Shown here piece after piece: positions 8,276 to 15,666 of a stretch of 64,000 nucleotides of DNA. Position numbers and translations under genes: made by a program. The number at the start of each line of letters is the position of its first letter. The stretch's first letter is position 1. Under the pieces are notes generated by a model, which worked only from the letters and a program-made list of their open reading frames with translations, searched no databases and had not been told where the DNA came from. The DNA comes from CAYWVO01 sp964461835 (GTDB lineage: Bacteria > Zixibacteria > MSB-5A5 > WJJR01 > JAJRUJ01), in NCBI GenBank assembly GCA_964461835.1, contig CAYWVO010000001.1:186001-250000 (forward strand). Reading direction: 5' to 3'.

Positions 8276-8560
8276 GTGGATGATCGGTTTGTGTTGGTGG
8301 TACTGATCGTAGCCATCATCGTGATCGCCGGCGTCGGTATCAGACGTGGCTGGGTCACGAGGCCACGTGGTGGGTTTTCCGCAATGACCGTGTACCATGA
8401 CTGGTCATCCCAACCAGTACAGGAGGGCGTCGAGGTCATTGTCGAACGGAATGCCAAGAAAAAAGAAGAGGAACAATTCTCCGGAGAACCGGATTTCGAG
8501 GAGAAGGACCGCGAACGAAACAAGCAGGATAATTCAAGGAAGGATTCGGAGCCTTTATGA
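8276..8560 (+). CDS. Small single-span membrane protein with charged tail, GTG start
   Basis: I do not recognise a named family. The proposed GTG start at 8276 has a GGGG ribosome site 5-8 bases upstream and gives 94 residues. The frame is open back to 8129, but that would overlap the DUF2784 gene. The product begins with one strong transmembrane segment (about residues 5-22) and continues with an arginine-rich turn. It ends in a hydrophilic tail rich in Lys, Glu and Asp; 'MTVYHDWSSQPVQEGVEVI' lies in the middle. Its stop overlaps the ATG of the next gene (ATGA), so it is translationally coupled to the SDR gene. The composition looks like real protein, unlike shadow frames. Confidence 0.6.
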   Translation: MDDRFVLVVLIVAIIVIAGVGIRRGWVTRPRGGFSAMTVYHDWSSQPVQEGVEVIVERNAKKKEEEQFSGEPDFEEKDRERNKQDNSRKDSEPL

Positions 8561-9294
8561 ACATCATGAAGGACAAGACCGCGTTAATCACCGGCGCCTC
8601 ATCGGGGATTGGCGAAGTGACCGCCCGCGCCCTGGTCGCCGTCGGCATGAAAGTGGCGTTGGCGGCCCGCCGGGAGGACCGCCTCCATGCTCTGGCCGTC
8701 GAGTTAGGTCCGGCCGCGATGACGGTCCCGATGGATGTCACCGACAAAAATAATGTCTCTGCCGGCGTCCAGACCGTCTTGAATGACTGGGGGCAGATCG
8801 ATGTTCTGGTCAACAATGCCGGGTTGATGCCGCTCTCCTTTATCCGGAATTTACATACCGACGAATGGGACCGCATGGTGGACGTGAACATCAAGGGAGT
8901 CTTGCACGCTACCGCGGCAGTCCTGCCGCATATGCTCGAGCGAAAATCTGGACACATTGTGAATATTTCATCACTGGCGGGCCGGCGGGTGTTTCCCTCC
9001 GGGAGCGTGTACTGCGGGACGAAGTTTTTCGTGAATGCGTTTTCCGACGGGTTGCGGATGGAACTGTCACCCAAGGACAATATTCGGGTGACCATTATCG
9101 AACCGGCGCGCACCAAATCGGAACTAACGCAGCATATTACCGATAATGATGTCAAAGAATTCTTCGGGGCGGGGAGCAAATGGCGCATTTTAGATGCAGA
9201 AGATATTGCCAATGCCATTGTCTATGCAGTGACTCAACCCCCGCATGTCAATGTGAACGAGATTCTCATTCGACCCACGGAACAGGAAACGTAA
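8557..9294 (+). CDS. Short-chain dehydrogenase/reductase (SDR family oxidoreductase)
   Basis: The 245-residue protein is a classical SDR. The NAD(P)-binding TGxxxGIG motif is 'TGASSGIG' near residue 13, and 'NNAG' is near residue 88. The catalytic serine lies in 'VNISSLAG', and the Y-x3-K pair is in 'VYCGTKFF'. An 'AARR' stretch after the second beta strand suggests NADP(H) preference; this is an inference. It resembles the YdfG/clavaldehyde dehydrogenase-like group of cytosolic SDRs with broad substrate use. The ATG overlaps the stop of the preceding small membrane-protein gene by the ATGA junction. Confidence 0.92.
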   Translation: MNIMKDKTALITGASSGIGEVTARALVAVGMKVALAARREDRLHALAVELGPAAMTVPMDVTDKNNVSAGVQTVLNDWGQIDVLVNNAGLMPLSFIRNLHTDEWDRMVDVNIKGVLHATAAVLPHMLERKSGHIVNISSLAGRRVFPSGSVYCGTKFFVNAFSDGLRMELSPKDNIRVTIIEPARTKSELTQHITDNDVKEFFGAGSKWRILDAEDIANAIVYAVTQPPHVNVNEILIRPTEQET

Positions 9295-9358
9295 TATGCT
9301 TCTACCGAAAATCCTGTACTTAAAGAGCCTGATGAAAAATCGGAAGAAACGACTATTT

Positions 9359-9472
9359 GTAGGTCGGGTTCCGAGAAATGCACAGCATGGCGAGAAACCC
9401 GACACCAACAAGCCAATAGGATGGTGCCCGGTTTCTCCGTGCGTTATAACGCACGTCGGAACGCCGACCTAC
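9359..9472. repeat. Palindromic REP/MITE-like element
   Basis: The 114-base element is bounded by GTAGGTCGG (9359-9367) and its exact reverse complement CCGACCTAC (9464-9472). The pairing continues inwards as TTCCG/CGGAA. Nested inside are a second imperfect inverted pair (GGCGAGAAACCCGACACC and GGTGCCCGGTTTCTCC) and a perfect 16-base palindrome, GTGCGTTATAACGCAC (9439-9454). It lies between the SDR stop and the signal peptide of the gamma-glutamyltransferase. No second copy was noticed in this window. It encodes no protein of its own. Confidence 0.7.
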
Positions 9473-9496
9473 CGCCAAACGGCCTTTTCTACCCTT

Positions 9497-11236
9497 TTGA
9501 ATAAATCCCTGAAACAGGGGCTGGTGGCCCTGGCGGTTATCCTCTCAATTGCCACCGTCGCACACGCGGAGACGCCGCAACTCGAATCCTGGGCGGCTGC
9601 CGGAACAAAGTACATGGTTGCCGCCGATCATCCGCTCGCGTCGCAAGTCGGAGCGCGTGTTCTCGAACACGGCGGCAATGCAGTTGATGCCGCCGTAGCT
9701 GTTTCGTTCGCCCTGGGCGTGGTGCGGCCCTACTCCACCGGTTTAGGTGGCGGTGGATTTATGCTGATCAAAGAACCGGGCGAGAAGCCAATCGTGATCG
9801 ATTTCCGGGAACGCGCCCCCAAAGCCTGCACGCCGGATCAATATCTCAATGACGAGGGTGAACAGATTCGATCGACTGTGCATGGTGTCTGGGCCGCCGG
9901 TGTGCCGGGGACACTCAAGGGAATGCTCTACGCACTGGAACATTTCGGCACCGAGCCGCTGCCTGAAGTAATTCAGCCCGCAATTGAGCTTGCTGAGCAC
10001 GGCTTCCCCGTCGACCAGCATACGCATGAGGGAATGGTCGGCCTCGCCGAAAAATTCGTCGGGGAGGACCGCCCAGCGGAATACCAGGAACTGACTGAGA
10101 TTTTTCTGAAAAACGACCAACCACTAGCGGTTGGTGATATGATGCAACGTCCGAACCTGGCAGCGACACTGCGCACAATCTCTCAGGCGGGAGAAAGCCC
10201 GCTTTATTCTCCCGACGGAGAAATCCACCAGAAGTTAGTGTCTCTGATGAAAACCTATGGCGGCCCGATGACCTCGGGCGATCTGACCGGATACGAGATA
10301 GCGGTTCGCAAACCGTTGCAAACCGGTTATCGAGATTTCACCGTCTGGAGCATGCCGCCCCCTTCCTCCGGGGGTGCAGTAATCGGGCAGGTGCTTCATG
10401 TCGTCGATGTATTCCGGGGGAAAATCCCGGACCCGGTGCTCAGGCAGGAACTCTTCCCCCATGTGCTGACGGAAAGTTTCAAGTACGCTCTTGCTGATCG
10501 CGCTGCCGGCTTGGGGGATTGGGATTTCGATGAATCCGGCGAAATTCATCAATTGGTCGACCGGATGATCGACACCACGACTGCCCAACTCATTGTGGAG
10601 GATATTAGCCCTGCGGGGATCCATCCGCCTGAGCATTACGGGACCAGCACCCTGGGCGACGATGGCGGCACCAGTCACTATTGCGTGCTTGATAGCGAAG
10701 GGCGGGTGGTGGCAGTCACCGAAACGATAAATCTGGAATTTGGCTCGTATGTGATGATTCCCGGCACGGGCATTATTCTCAATGATGAACTCGATGATTT
10801 TGCCATCGAATCCGGCAAGCCTAATCAATTTGGTCTGATTCAATCGGAGAACAATCTTATCGGGCCGGCAAAGCGACCGTTATCCTCGATGTCCCCTACA
10901 ATTATCACCCAGGGGGAGAGGCCGATTATGGTGGTCGGTGGTTCTGGTGGCCCGAAAATTATCACCGGGACGTTGCATACTATCCTCAATGTTCTCGAAC
11001 ATGGCATGCGGCCGGACAGCGCGGTCGCCGCACCACGGTATCATCACCAGTGGGCGCCGTACGAAGTCAAAGTCGAGCCCGGGCTTGATTCGATGATTAT
11101 CGGTGGACTGGCTGCGCGCGGAAACGAAACTGAAGAGTATGAACATCCCGGACATATCCAGGCGATTGTCCGCTGGGACAATCAGTGGGTTGGCGTATCC
11201 GATCCGCGCAAAGGCGGGAAGCCGGCGGGGAAATAG
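9497..11236 (+). CDS. ggt: Gamma-glutamyltransferase (exported)
   Basis: The protein belongs to the N-terminal-nucleophile gamma-glutamyltransferase family, which cleaves glutathione and transfers gamma-glutamyl groups, normally in the periplasm. The autoprocessing/catalytic threonine is T392 in 'DGGTSHY' (numbered from 9497), and the oxyanion-hole region is near 'PLSSMSPT'. From the TTG at 9497 the product starts with a clean signal peptide (MNKSLKQG..., cleavage after 'VAHA'). The frame is open back to an ATG at 9296, but that part translates the palindromic element at 9359-9472 and would place 67 residues before the signal. No good ribosome site precedes 9497, so the start is uncertain. 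Length from 9497 is 579 residues, normal for the family. Confidence 0.9.
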   Translation: MNKSLKQGLVALAVILSIATVAHAETPQLESWAAAGTKYMVAADHPLASQVGARVLEHGGNAVDAAVAVSFALGVVRPYSTGLGGGGFMLIKEPGEKPIVIDFRERAPKACTPDQYLNDEGEQIRSTVHGVWAAGVPGTLKGMLYALEHFGTEPLPEVIQPAIELAEHGFPVDQHTHEGMVGLAEKFVGEDRPAEYQELTEIFLKNDQPLAVGDMMQRPNLAATLRTISQAGESPLYSPDGEIHQKLVSLMKTYGGPMTSGDLTGYEIAVRKPLQTGYRDFTVWSMPPPSSGGAVIGQVLHVVDVFRGKIPDPVLRQELFPHVLTESFKYALADRAAGLGDWDFDESGEIHQLVDRMIDTTTAQLIVEDISPAGIHPPEHYGTSTLGDDGGTSHYCVLDSEGRVVAVTETINLEFGSYVMIPGTGIILNDELDDFAIESGKPNQFGLIQSENNLIGPAKRPLSSMSPTIITQGERPIMVVGGSGGPKIITGTLHTILNVLEHGMRPDSAVAAPRYHHQWAPYEVKVEPGLDSMIIGGLAARGNETEEYEHPGHIQAIVRWDNQWVGVSDPRKGGKPAGK

Positions 11237-11238
11237 AA

Positions 11239-12120
11239 TCACTTTGCAGCCTGTTCAGCAGCAGTAACCGTATTCGCCATCAACATGGTCACGGTCATTG
11301 GCCCAACGCCGCCCGGGACCGGGGTGATCGCCCCGGCGACATCTACCAGCGCGTCATAGTCCACATCCCCGACAAAACGGTAGCCTCGTTTCGCCGATGG
11401 ATCCTCAATCCGGTTGGAGCCCACATCAATCACCGTGACACCGGGTTTGACCATGTCGGCGGTAACCGTGTTCGGGCGGCCCACGGCGGCGATGAGGATG
11501 TCCGCCCGTTTCGTATAAAGCGTCCAGTCTTTAGTGCGCGTATGGCATATTGTCACTGTGGCATCGCCGACGTCAGCTTTCTGCGAGAGCATAATCGAAA
11601 GCGGCCGGCCGACAATATTCGAACGACCGAGCACGACTACATCCGCGCCGGAAGTTGGAATCTCATAATACCGCAACAGTTCAATGATGCCCGCCGGGGT
11701 AGCCGGGAGAAAGCGCGGTCGGCCGATGGTCATCAGGCCGACGTTCTCGGGATGAAAGCAATCGGCGTCCTTGGTGGGCCTAATGCGATGAATTGTGCGG
11801 TCTACATCCAAATGTTTGGGTAACGGCAACTGGACAATGTAACCGTGCACTGCCGGATCGGCGTTTAAGTCATCGATGAAGCCATCGAGCTTTTCCTGGG
11901 TGATATCCGCCGGGTGGCGCAAGATTTGAGATCGTATGCCCAGTTTGGCAGCGGCTTTCTCCTTCATCCCGACATAGGCGGCAGATGCGGGATCATCCCC
12001 CACCAACACTGCGGTCAAACCGGGGACTATCCCCCGCGCGTTGAGAGAGTCAATGCGCTCTTTGAGACGCGCGCGAAAATCCTTGGCCACCAGTTTACCG
12101 TTAATGATCGTTGCCAGCAT
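11239..12120 (-). CDS. folD: Bifunctional methylenetetrahydrofolate dehydrogenase/cyclohydrolase
   Basis: The 293-residue protein has the FolD length and motifs. The catalytic Y-x3-K is in 'SAAYVGMKEKAA' (about residue 55). 'GYIVQLPLPKHLD' is the conserved family segment, and the NADP-binding loop 'VVLGRSNIVGRPLS' is near residue 165. The C-terminal 'TPVPGGVGPMTV' is diagnostic. It interconverts 5,10-methylene-, methenyl- and 10-formyl-tetrahydrofolate in the cytosol. It is convergent with ggt (2 bases apart) and is the last gene of the minus-strand group that includes ymdB and rny. Confidence 0.97.
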   Translation of the reverse strand: MLATIINGKLVAKDFRARLKERIDSLNARGIVPGLTAVLVGDDPASAAYVGMKEKAAAKLGIRSQILRHPADITQEKLDGFIDDLNADPAVHGYIVQLPLPKHLDVDRTIHRIRPTKDADCFHPENVGLMTIGRPRFLPATPAGIIELLRYYEIPTSGADVVVLGRSNIVGRPLSIMLSQKADVGDATVTICHTRTKDWTLYTKRADILIAAVGRPNTVTADMVKPGVTVIDVGSNRIEDPSAKRGYRFVGDVDYDALVDVAGAITPVPGGVGPMTVTMLMANTVTAAEQAAK

Positions 12121-12187
12121 AGGCGCCTAATGAGCGGTGTCAGCACGCGGATGTCAAGGATTGACTAACATCACAGCGGGTAGATAA

Positions 12188-13075
12188 TCAGCCTTCGGTA
12201 TCGGCGGGGGACGACTGTTCCTGACGGGCGAGGTATTCCGGGTCTTCCTCACGCGGCGGGAGACCAAAATATTCACGCACCGACACCGAACCGTCATAGG
12301 CGAGCTGGAGGCGCTGAATATCCTTCGCCCTGCCGGTTTTCTCGTCGACAGTCAATATCACGCCGCAGAGACGGACATCATTCTCTGCCATGTGAAACCG
12401 ATGCGGAATCTGGTTGAGAAATCTCGCAATCGCGTTTTCCGGTTTTACCCAGAGGACAGATTCATGTGGCCCGGTCATGCCGACATCTGTCAGGTATGCC
12501 GTCCCTTTCTTGAGGATTTTCTCGTCGGCGGTTTGGACATGGGTGTGGGTTCCAATGACTGCCGTGACGCGACCGTCCAGGTAATATCCCAGCGCCTGTT
12601 TCTCGGAAGTGGCTTCGGCGTGCATATCGACAAATACGACTGGTGTCGTCTCCCGCAGGAGGCTGACATACTTATCCGCGGTGCGAAACGGGCAATCGAT
12701 TTCTTTCATGTACACCCGACCCTGAAGGTTTAACACGCCCACGGAAATGCCTCCGGCGGACTCGCGAATTACCGTGCCGACTCCCGGCACACCGGGCGGG
12801 TAGTTGGCGGGACGCAATAGATACGGGTTTTCGTCAAGAAGATGCCATTGGTCTTTGCGGTCCCAGATGTGGTTGCCGGAGGTCATCACCTCAACACCGT
12901 AAGAATGCATTTTCTGGCAAATCTCAGCGGTGACTCCGTACCCCCCGGCGGCGTTTTCGACGTTGGCGATCACGAAATCAATCTCGTGCACGCGCTTAAT
13001 CCCCCACAACAACTGGGAGGTAATCCAGCGGCCCGGACGGCCGGTGATATCACCGATAAATAGTATTTTCATCAT
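12188..13075 (-). CDS. ymdB: YmdB-type metallophosphoesterase
   Basis: The 295-residue protein matches the TIGR00282/YmdB family of calcineurin-like phosphodiesterases that act on 2',3'-cyclic nucleotides. Metal-binding motifs are 'FIGDITGRPGR' at the N-terminus, 'SGNHIWDRK' near residue 65, 'VDMHAEATSEK' and 'GTHTHVQTADE'. In Bacillus, YmdB lies next to rny, and here too rny is directly upstream (42 bases). The gene pair is conserved. Two ATG codons at 13075 and 13072 are both possible starts. A C-terminal extension of about 30 residues is acidic and probably unstructured. Confidence 0.94.
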   Translation of the reverse strand: MMKILFIGDITGRPGRWITSQLLWGIKRVHEIDFVIANVENAAGGYGVTAEICQKMHSYGVEVMTSGNHIWDRKDQWHLLDENPYLLRPANYPPGVPGVGTVIRESAGGISVGVLNLQGRVYMKEIDCPFRTADKYVSLLRETTPVVFVDMHAEATSEKQALGYYLDGRVTAVIGTHTHVQTADEKILKKGTAYLTDVGMTGPHESVLWVKPENAIARFLNQIPHRFHMAENDVRLCGVILTVDEKTGRAKDIQRLQLAYDGSVSVREYFGLPPREEDPEYLARQEQSSPADTEG

Positions 13076-13117
13076 GGACTCATTTCACTGGCCGTCGGAC
13101 TGTCGCAGCCCACCAAC

Positions 13118-14686
13118 TTATTTCGCATAGTCAATTGCCCGGCTCTCTCGAATCACCGTGACTTTAATCTGTCCGGGATATTCCATTTCCGCCTGGATTT
13201 TCTTGGCGATATCCGAGGACAACAGGGTCGCGCCCACATCGTCGACTTCTTCGTTCTCCACAATCACGCGCACTTCCCGGCCGGCTTGAATGGCGTAGGC
13301 TTTGGCGACGCCGTGGAAACTGTCCGCCAGTTCTTCCAGTTTTTCCAACCGCTTGATATATCCTTCGAGCGGTTCGCGTCGGGCCCCGGGACGCGCCCCG
13401 GAGATCGCATCGGCCGCCTGGACTAAAATAGGATACGGCGAGGTTGCCGGGACATCCCCATGATGCGCCTCAACGGCATTGAGGACCTCGGATGCTTCGT
13501 TATACCGCTGCAGAAACTCGACGCCAATTTGGGTATGGGTGCCCTCGGTGTTACGGTCGATCGCTTTGCCGATATCGTGCAACAAGCCGGAACGCTTGGC
13601 GATTACCGGATCCAAGCCCAACTCGGAGGCAATAATCCCACACAAGTTGGCCACCTCGACCGCGTGATAGAGCACATTCTGGCCATAGGAGGTGCGGAAA
13701 TGGAGTTTCCCCAGAAGCCAGATGATGTCTCGATGCAGGGTGTGGATGCCGACATCAAAGCAGGCCTGCTCCCCCGCTTCGCGGATTTTGACTTCGATTT
13801 CTTTCTCGGTTTTCTCGACCACTTCTTCGATCCGGGCCGGGTGAATGCGACCGTCAGCAACCAGCTTTTCCAGCGCCAGGCGGGCAACTTCCCGCCGTAC
13901 CGGGTCGTAGCCGGACAGAATCACGGCCTCGGGAGTATCATCAACAATGACATCCACGCCGGTAGCGGTCTCAAACGCGCGGATATTACGCCCTTCACGG
14001 CCGATGATTCGTCCTTTCATTTCATCGTTGGGGAGGTTCACGACTGAGACGGTAGTTTCGACGGTGTGGTCCGCCGCACAGCGGTAAATTGCCCCCAAAA
14101 TCAACTCGCGCGCTTCCTTCTCGGCGTTCTGCTCGGCCTCCTCGAGGATTTCTTTGACTTTGGCGGCCGATTCCAATCGCGCGGCCTGCTCCAGGTTCTC
14201 CATGAGGATTCTCTTGGCCTCATCGGAGGTCATTCCGGCAACCCGTTCGAGCTGCTCGTTTTGCACGGAGATCAGGTGATCGAGCTCGGTCTCGCGGATC
14301 CCCACGGCCTTTTCTTTGGCCGCCAACGCCTTTTCTTTGTTCTGATATTCCTTTTCCTTATTGTTTAAAACGTCAACTTTGCGGTTAAGACCGGCTTCAC
14401 GTTCATTGAGGCGTTGTTCGGTCTTTTGTAGCTCGGTGCGCTGGACCTGCATTTCACGTTCAAAGTTGACTTTTGCTTTGTACCACTCGTCCTTGGCCTC
14501 CAGGATCGCCTCTTTTTTCTTAATTTCAGCTTCCTTTTCGGCCTCACGGATGGTAGTTTTGGCCACTTCGTCTGCCCGAGCGATCTTTCCCTGGCCGATA
14601 TTGCGTGCCAGCAACCAGCCCAGGAAAAAGCAGACAACCGCCACTACCAGCCCGAGTCCCACCATGATGACCAGCGAGATTTCCAT
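13118..14686 (-). CDS. rny: Ribonuclease Y
   Basis: The 522-residue protein has the full RNase Y layout: an N-terminal membrane anchor (about residues 4-26), a long charged coiled coil (about 35-200), a KH domain containing 'GRIIGREGRNIRAFE' (about 225-240), and an HD hydrolase domain with 'LLHDIGKAID' and 'AHHGDVPA'. RNase Y is a membrane-bound endoribonuclease that starts mRNA decay. It is followed by ymdB and preceded by zapA. Length and motifs are complete, with no sign of truncation. Confidence 0.97.
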   Translation of the reverse strand: MEISLVIMVGLGLVVAVVCFFLGWLLARNIGQGKIARADEVAKTTIREAEKEAEIKKKEAILEAKDEWYKAKVNFEREMQVQRTELQKTEQRLNEREAGLNRKVDVLNNKEKEYQNKEKALAAKEKAVGIRETELDHLISVQNEQLERVAGMTSDEAKRILMENLEQAARLESAAKVKEILEEAEQNAEKEARELILGAIYRCAADHTVETTVSVVNLPNDEMKGRIIGREGRNIRAFETATGVDVIVDDTPEAVILSGYDPVRREVARLALEKLVADGRIHPARIEEVVEKTEKEIEVKIREAGEQACFDVGIHTLHRDIIWLLGKLHFRTSYGQNVLYHAVEVANLCGIIASELGLDPVIAKRSGLLHDIGKAIDRNTEGTHTQIGVEFLQRYNEASEVLNAVEAHHGDVPATSPYPILVQAADAISGARPGARREPLEGYIKRLEKLEELADSFHGVAKAYAIQAGREVRVIVENEEVDDVGATLLSSDIAKKIQAEMEYPGQIKVTVIRESRAIDYAK

Positions 14687-14796
14687 CGGACCTTTCCTCC
14701 CGGTGACGCGACCGATCAGCCACAGCTCAACTGCGCGCCGGCATTGCGCGCGCAGCGCGGTGATCGATCATGTATGTCAAGGTGAGACAGAGACGT

Positions 14797-15114
14797 CTAC
14801 GTGGAAGGTTTATCCGTCAACTTGTCGTCCAGCCACTCCAGGATGTCATGCGCCTTTTCTTCAACATCCGTAAGTTGCCGCTGGGCAACGCTGCGTTCGC
14901 GGAACAATTCATCGGCAATATTCAGGGCAGCCAGTACGGCCACTTTGGCAGACGAAAGATGCGCGGATTTTTCCGCAATCGCCCGCATTGAGCGGTCGAC
15001 ATAACTGGCGACTTGCACCATATATTCGGAGTCAGCATCCGCCCGCAGCGGGTACTCCTCGCCGAAAATTGTTACTCGAACTGTTTTTCCCTCGCGTTCC
15101 AAACGCCAAACCAA
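14797..15114 (-). CDS. zapA: Cell division protein ZapA
   Basis: The 105-residue protein matches ZapA, which cross-links FtsZ protofilaments at the division ring. The N-terminal region 'VRVTIFGEEYPLRADADSEY' corresponds to the family's 'V.I.G..Y.l......ey' pattern. The C-terminal half is a coiled coil ending near 'VEEKAHDILEWLDD'. It precedes rny by 110 bases and follows a ZapB-like coiled-coil gene, an arrangement found next to pheST in many bacteria. The start at 15114 gives a few more residues than usual before the conserved strand. Confidence 0.88.
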   Translation of the reverse strand: MVWRLEREGKTVRVTIFGEEYPLRADADSEYMVQVASYVDRSMRAIAEKSAHLSSAKVAVLAALNIADELFRERSVAQRQLTDVEEKAHDILEWLDDKLTDKPST

Positions 15115-15195
15115 GTATGACGAAAGTGATTAATCTTCCCGTAACGATCTGTCTCTATGTTTAAAAATGGTCAGCGCCGTCTCAGTGTCAGCGGC

Positions 15196-15474
15196 CTAAC
15201 CATCGCCTGTCTGTTGGTGTAAGAACTTTTCGATACGATCGATGCGCCTTAAAAGCCCGGTTAACCGTTTCTTGATCTCCCCGGTTTCCACGTCAACCTT
15301 CATACGGTTACGGACATCGTCTTGATCATTGGCATTCCGATCCGCGAGAACTTTTTGACGCTGCAACTGTTTCAGATCGTCCCGGAGGCGGTCGTTTTCC
15401 GCGCGCAGGTGCTCAGACTCTTCAACCGCATCCCTGATTCGATTCTTCAGCTTTTCCAAGCTATCGCTATTCAT
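15196..15474 (-). CDS. Short coiled-coil protein, ZapB-like
   Basis: The 92-residue product is almost entirely a heptad-repeat coiled coil ('LEKLKNRIRDAVEESEHLRA', then 'LRDDLKQLQRQK'). A second helical segment, 'LLRRIDRIEKFLHQ', follows. It resembles the small coiled-coil proteins called ZapB or the 'cell division protein ZapB-like' genes that sit between pheT and zapA in FCB and delta-proteobacterial genomes. Coiled coils match many unrelated proteins, so the ZapB call rests mostly on position next to zapA. It is 192 bases downstream of the pheT stop. Confidence 0.65.
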   Translation of the reverse strand: MNSDSLEKLKNRIRDAVEESEHLRAENDRLRDDLKQLQRQKVLADRNANDQDDVRNRMKVDVETGEIKKRLTGLLRRIDRIEKFLHQQTGDG

Positions 15475-15666
15475 CCGGCCAAGCGTACCTCGCCCCCACT
15501 TCGTAACTCCTTAACTCCCAACATAGTTTGTCGACAGGTGTGAGTCAAGGATAAAGGCATTTTCTCCCATGTAAAAAATAAACAATCTGCCGCATGCAGT
15601 AGGACGGCGCCCCGGCAAGAAGAGCTCTCGGCACGGGACGATCGGTTGCGTGGTTGTGGCAAAAGG

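Noticed and set aside
10235..10843. 202-codon minus-strand open frame within ggt
   Set aside because: It is antisense to a well-conserved gamma-glutamyltransferase core and has no family features.
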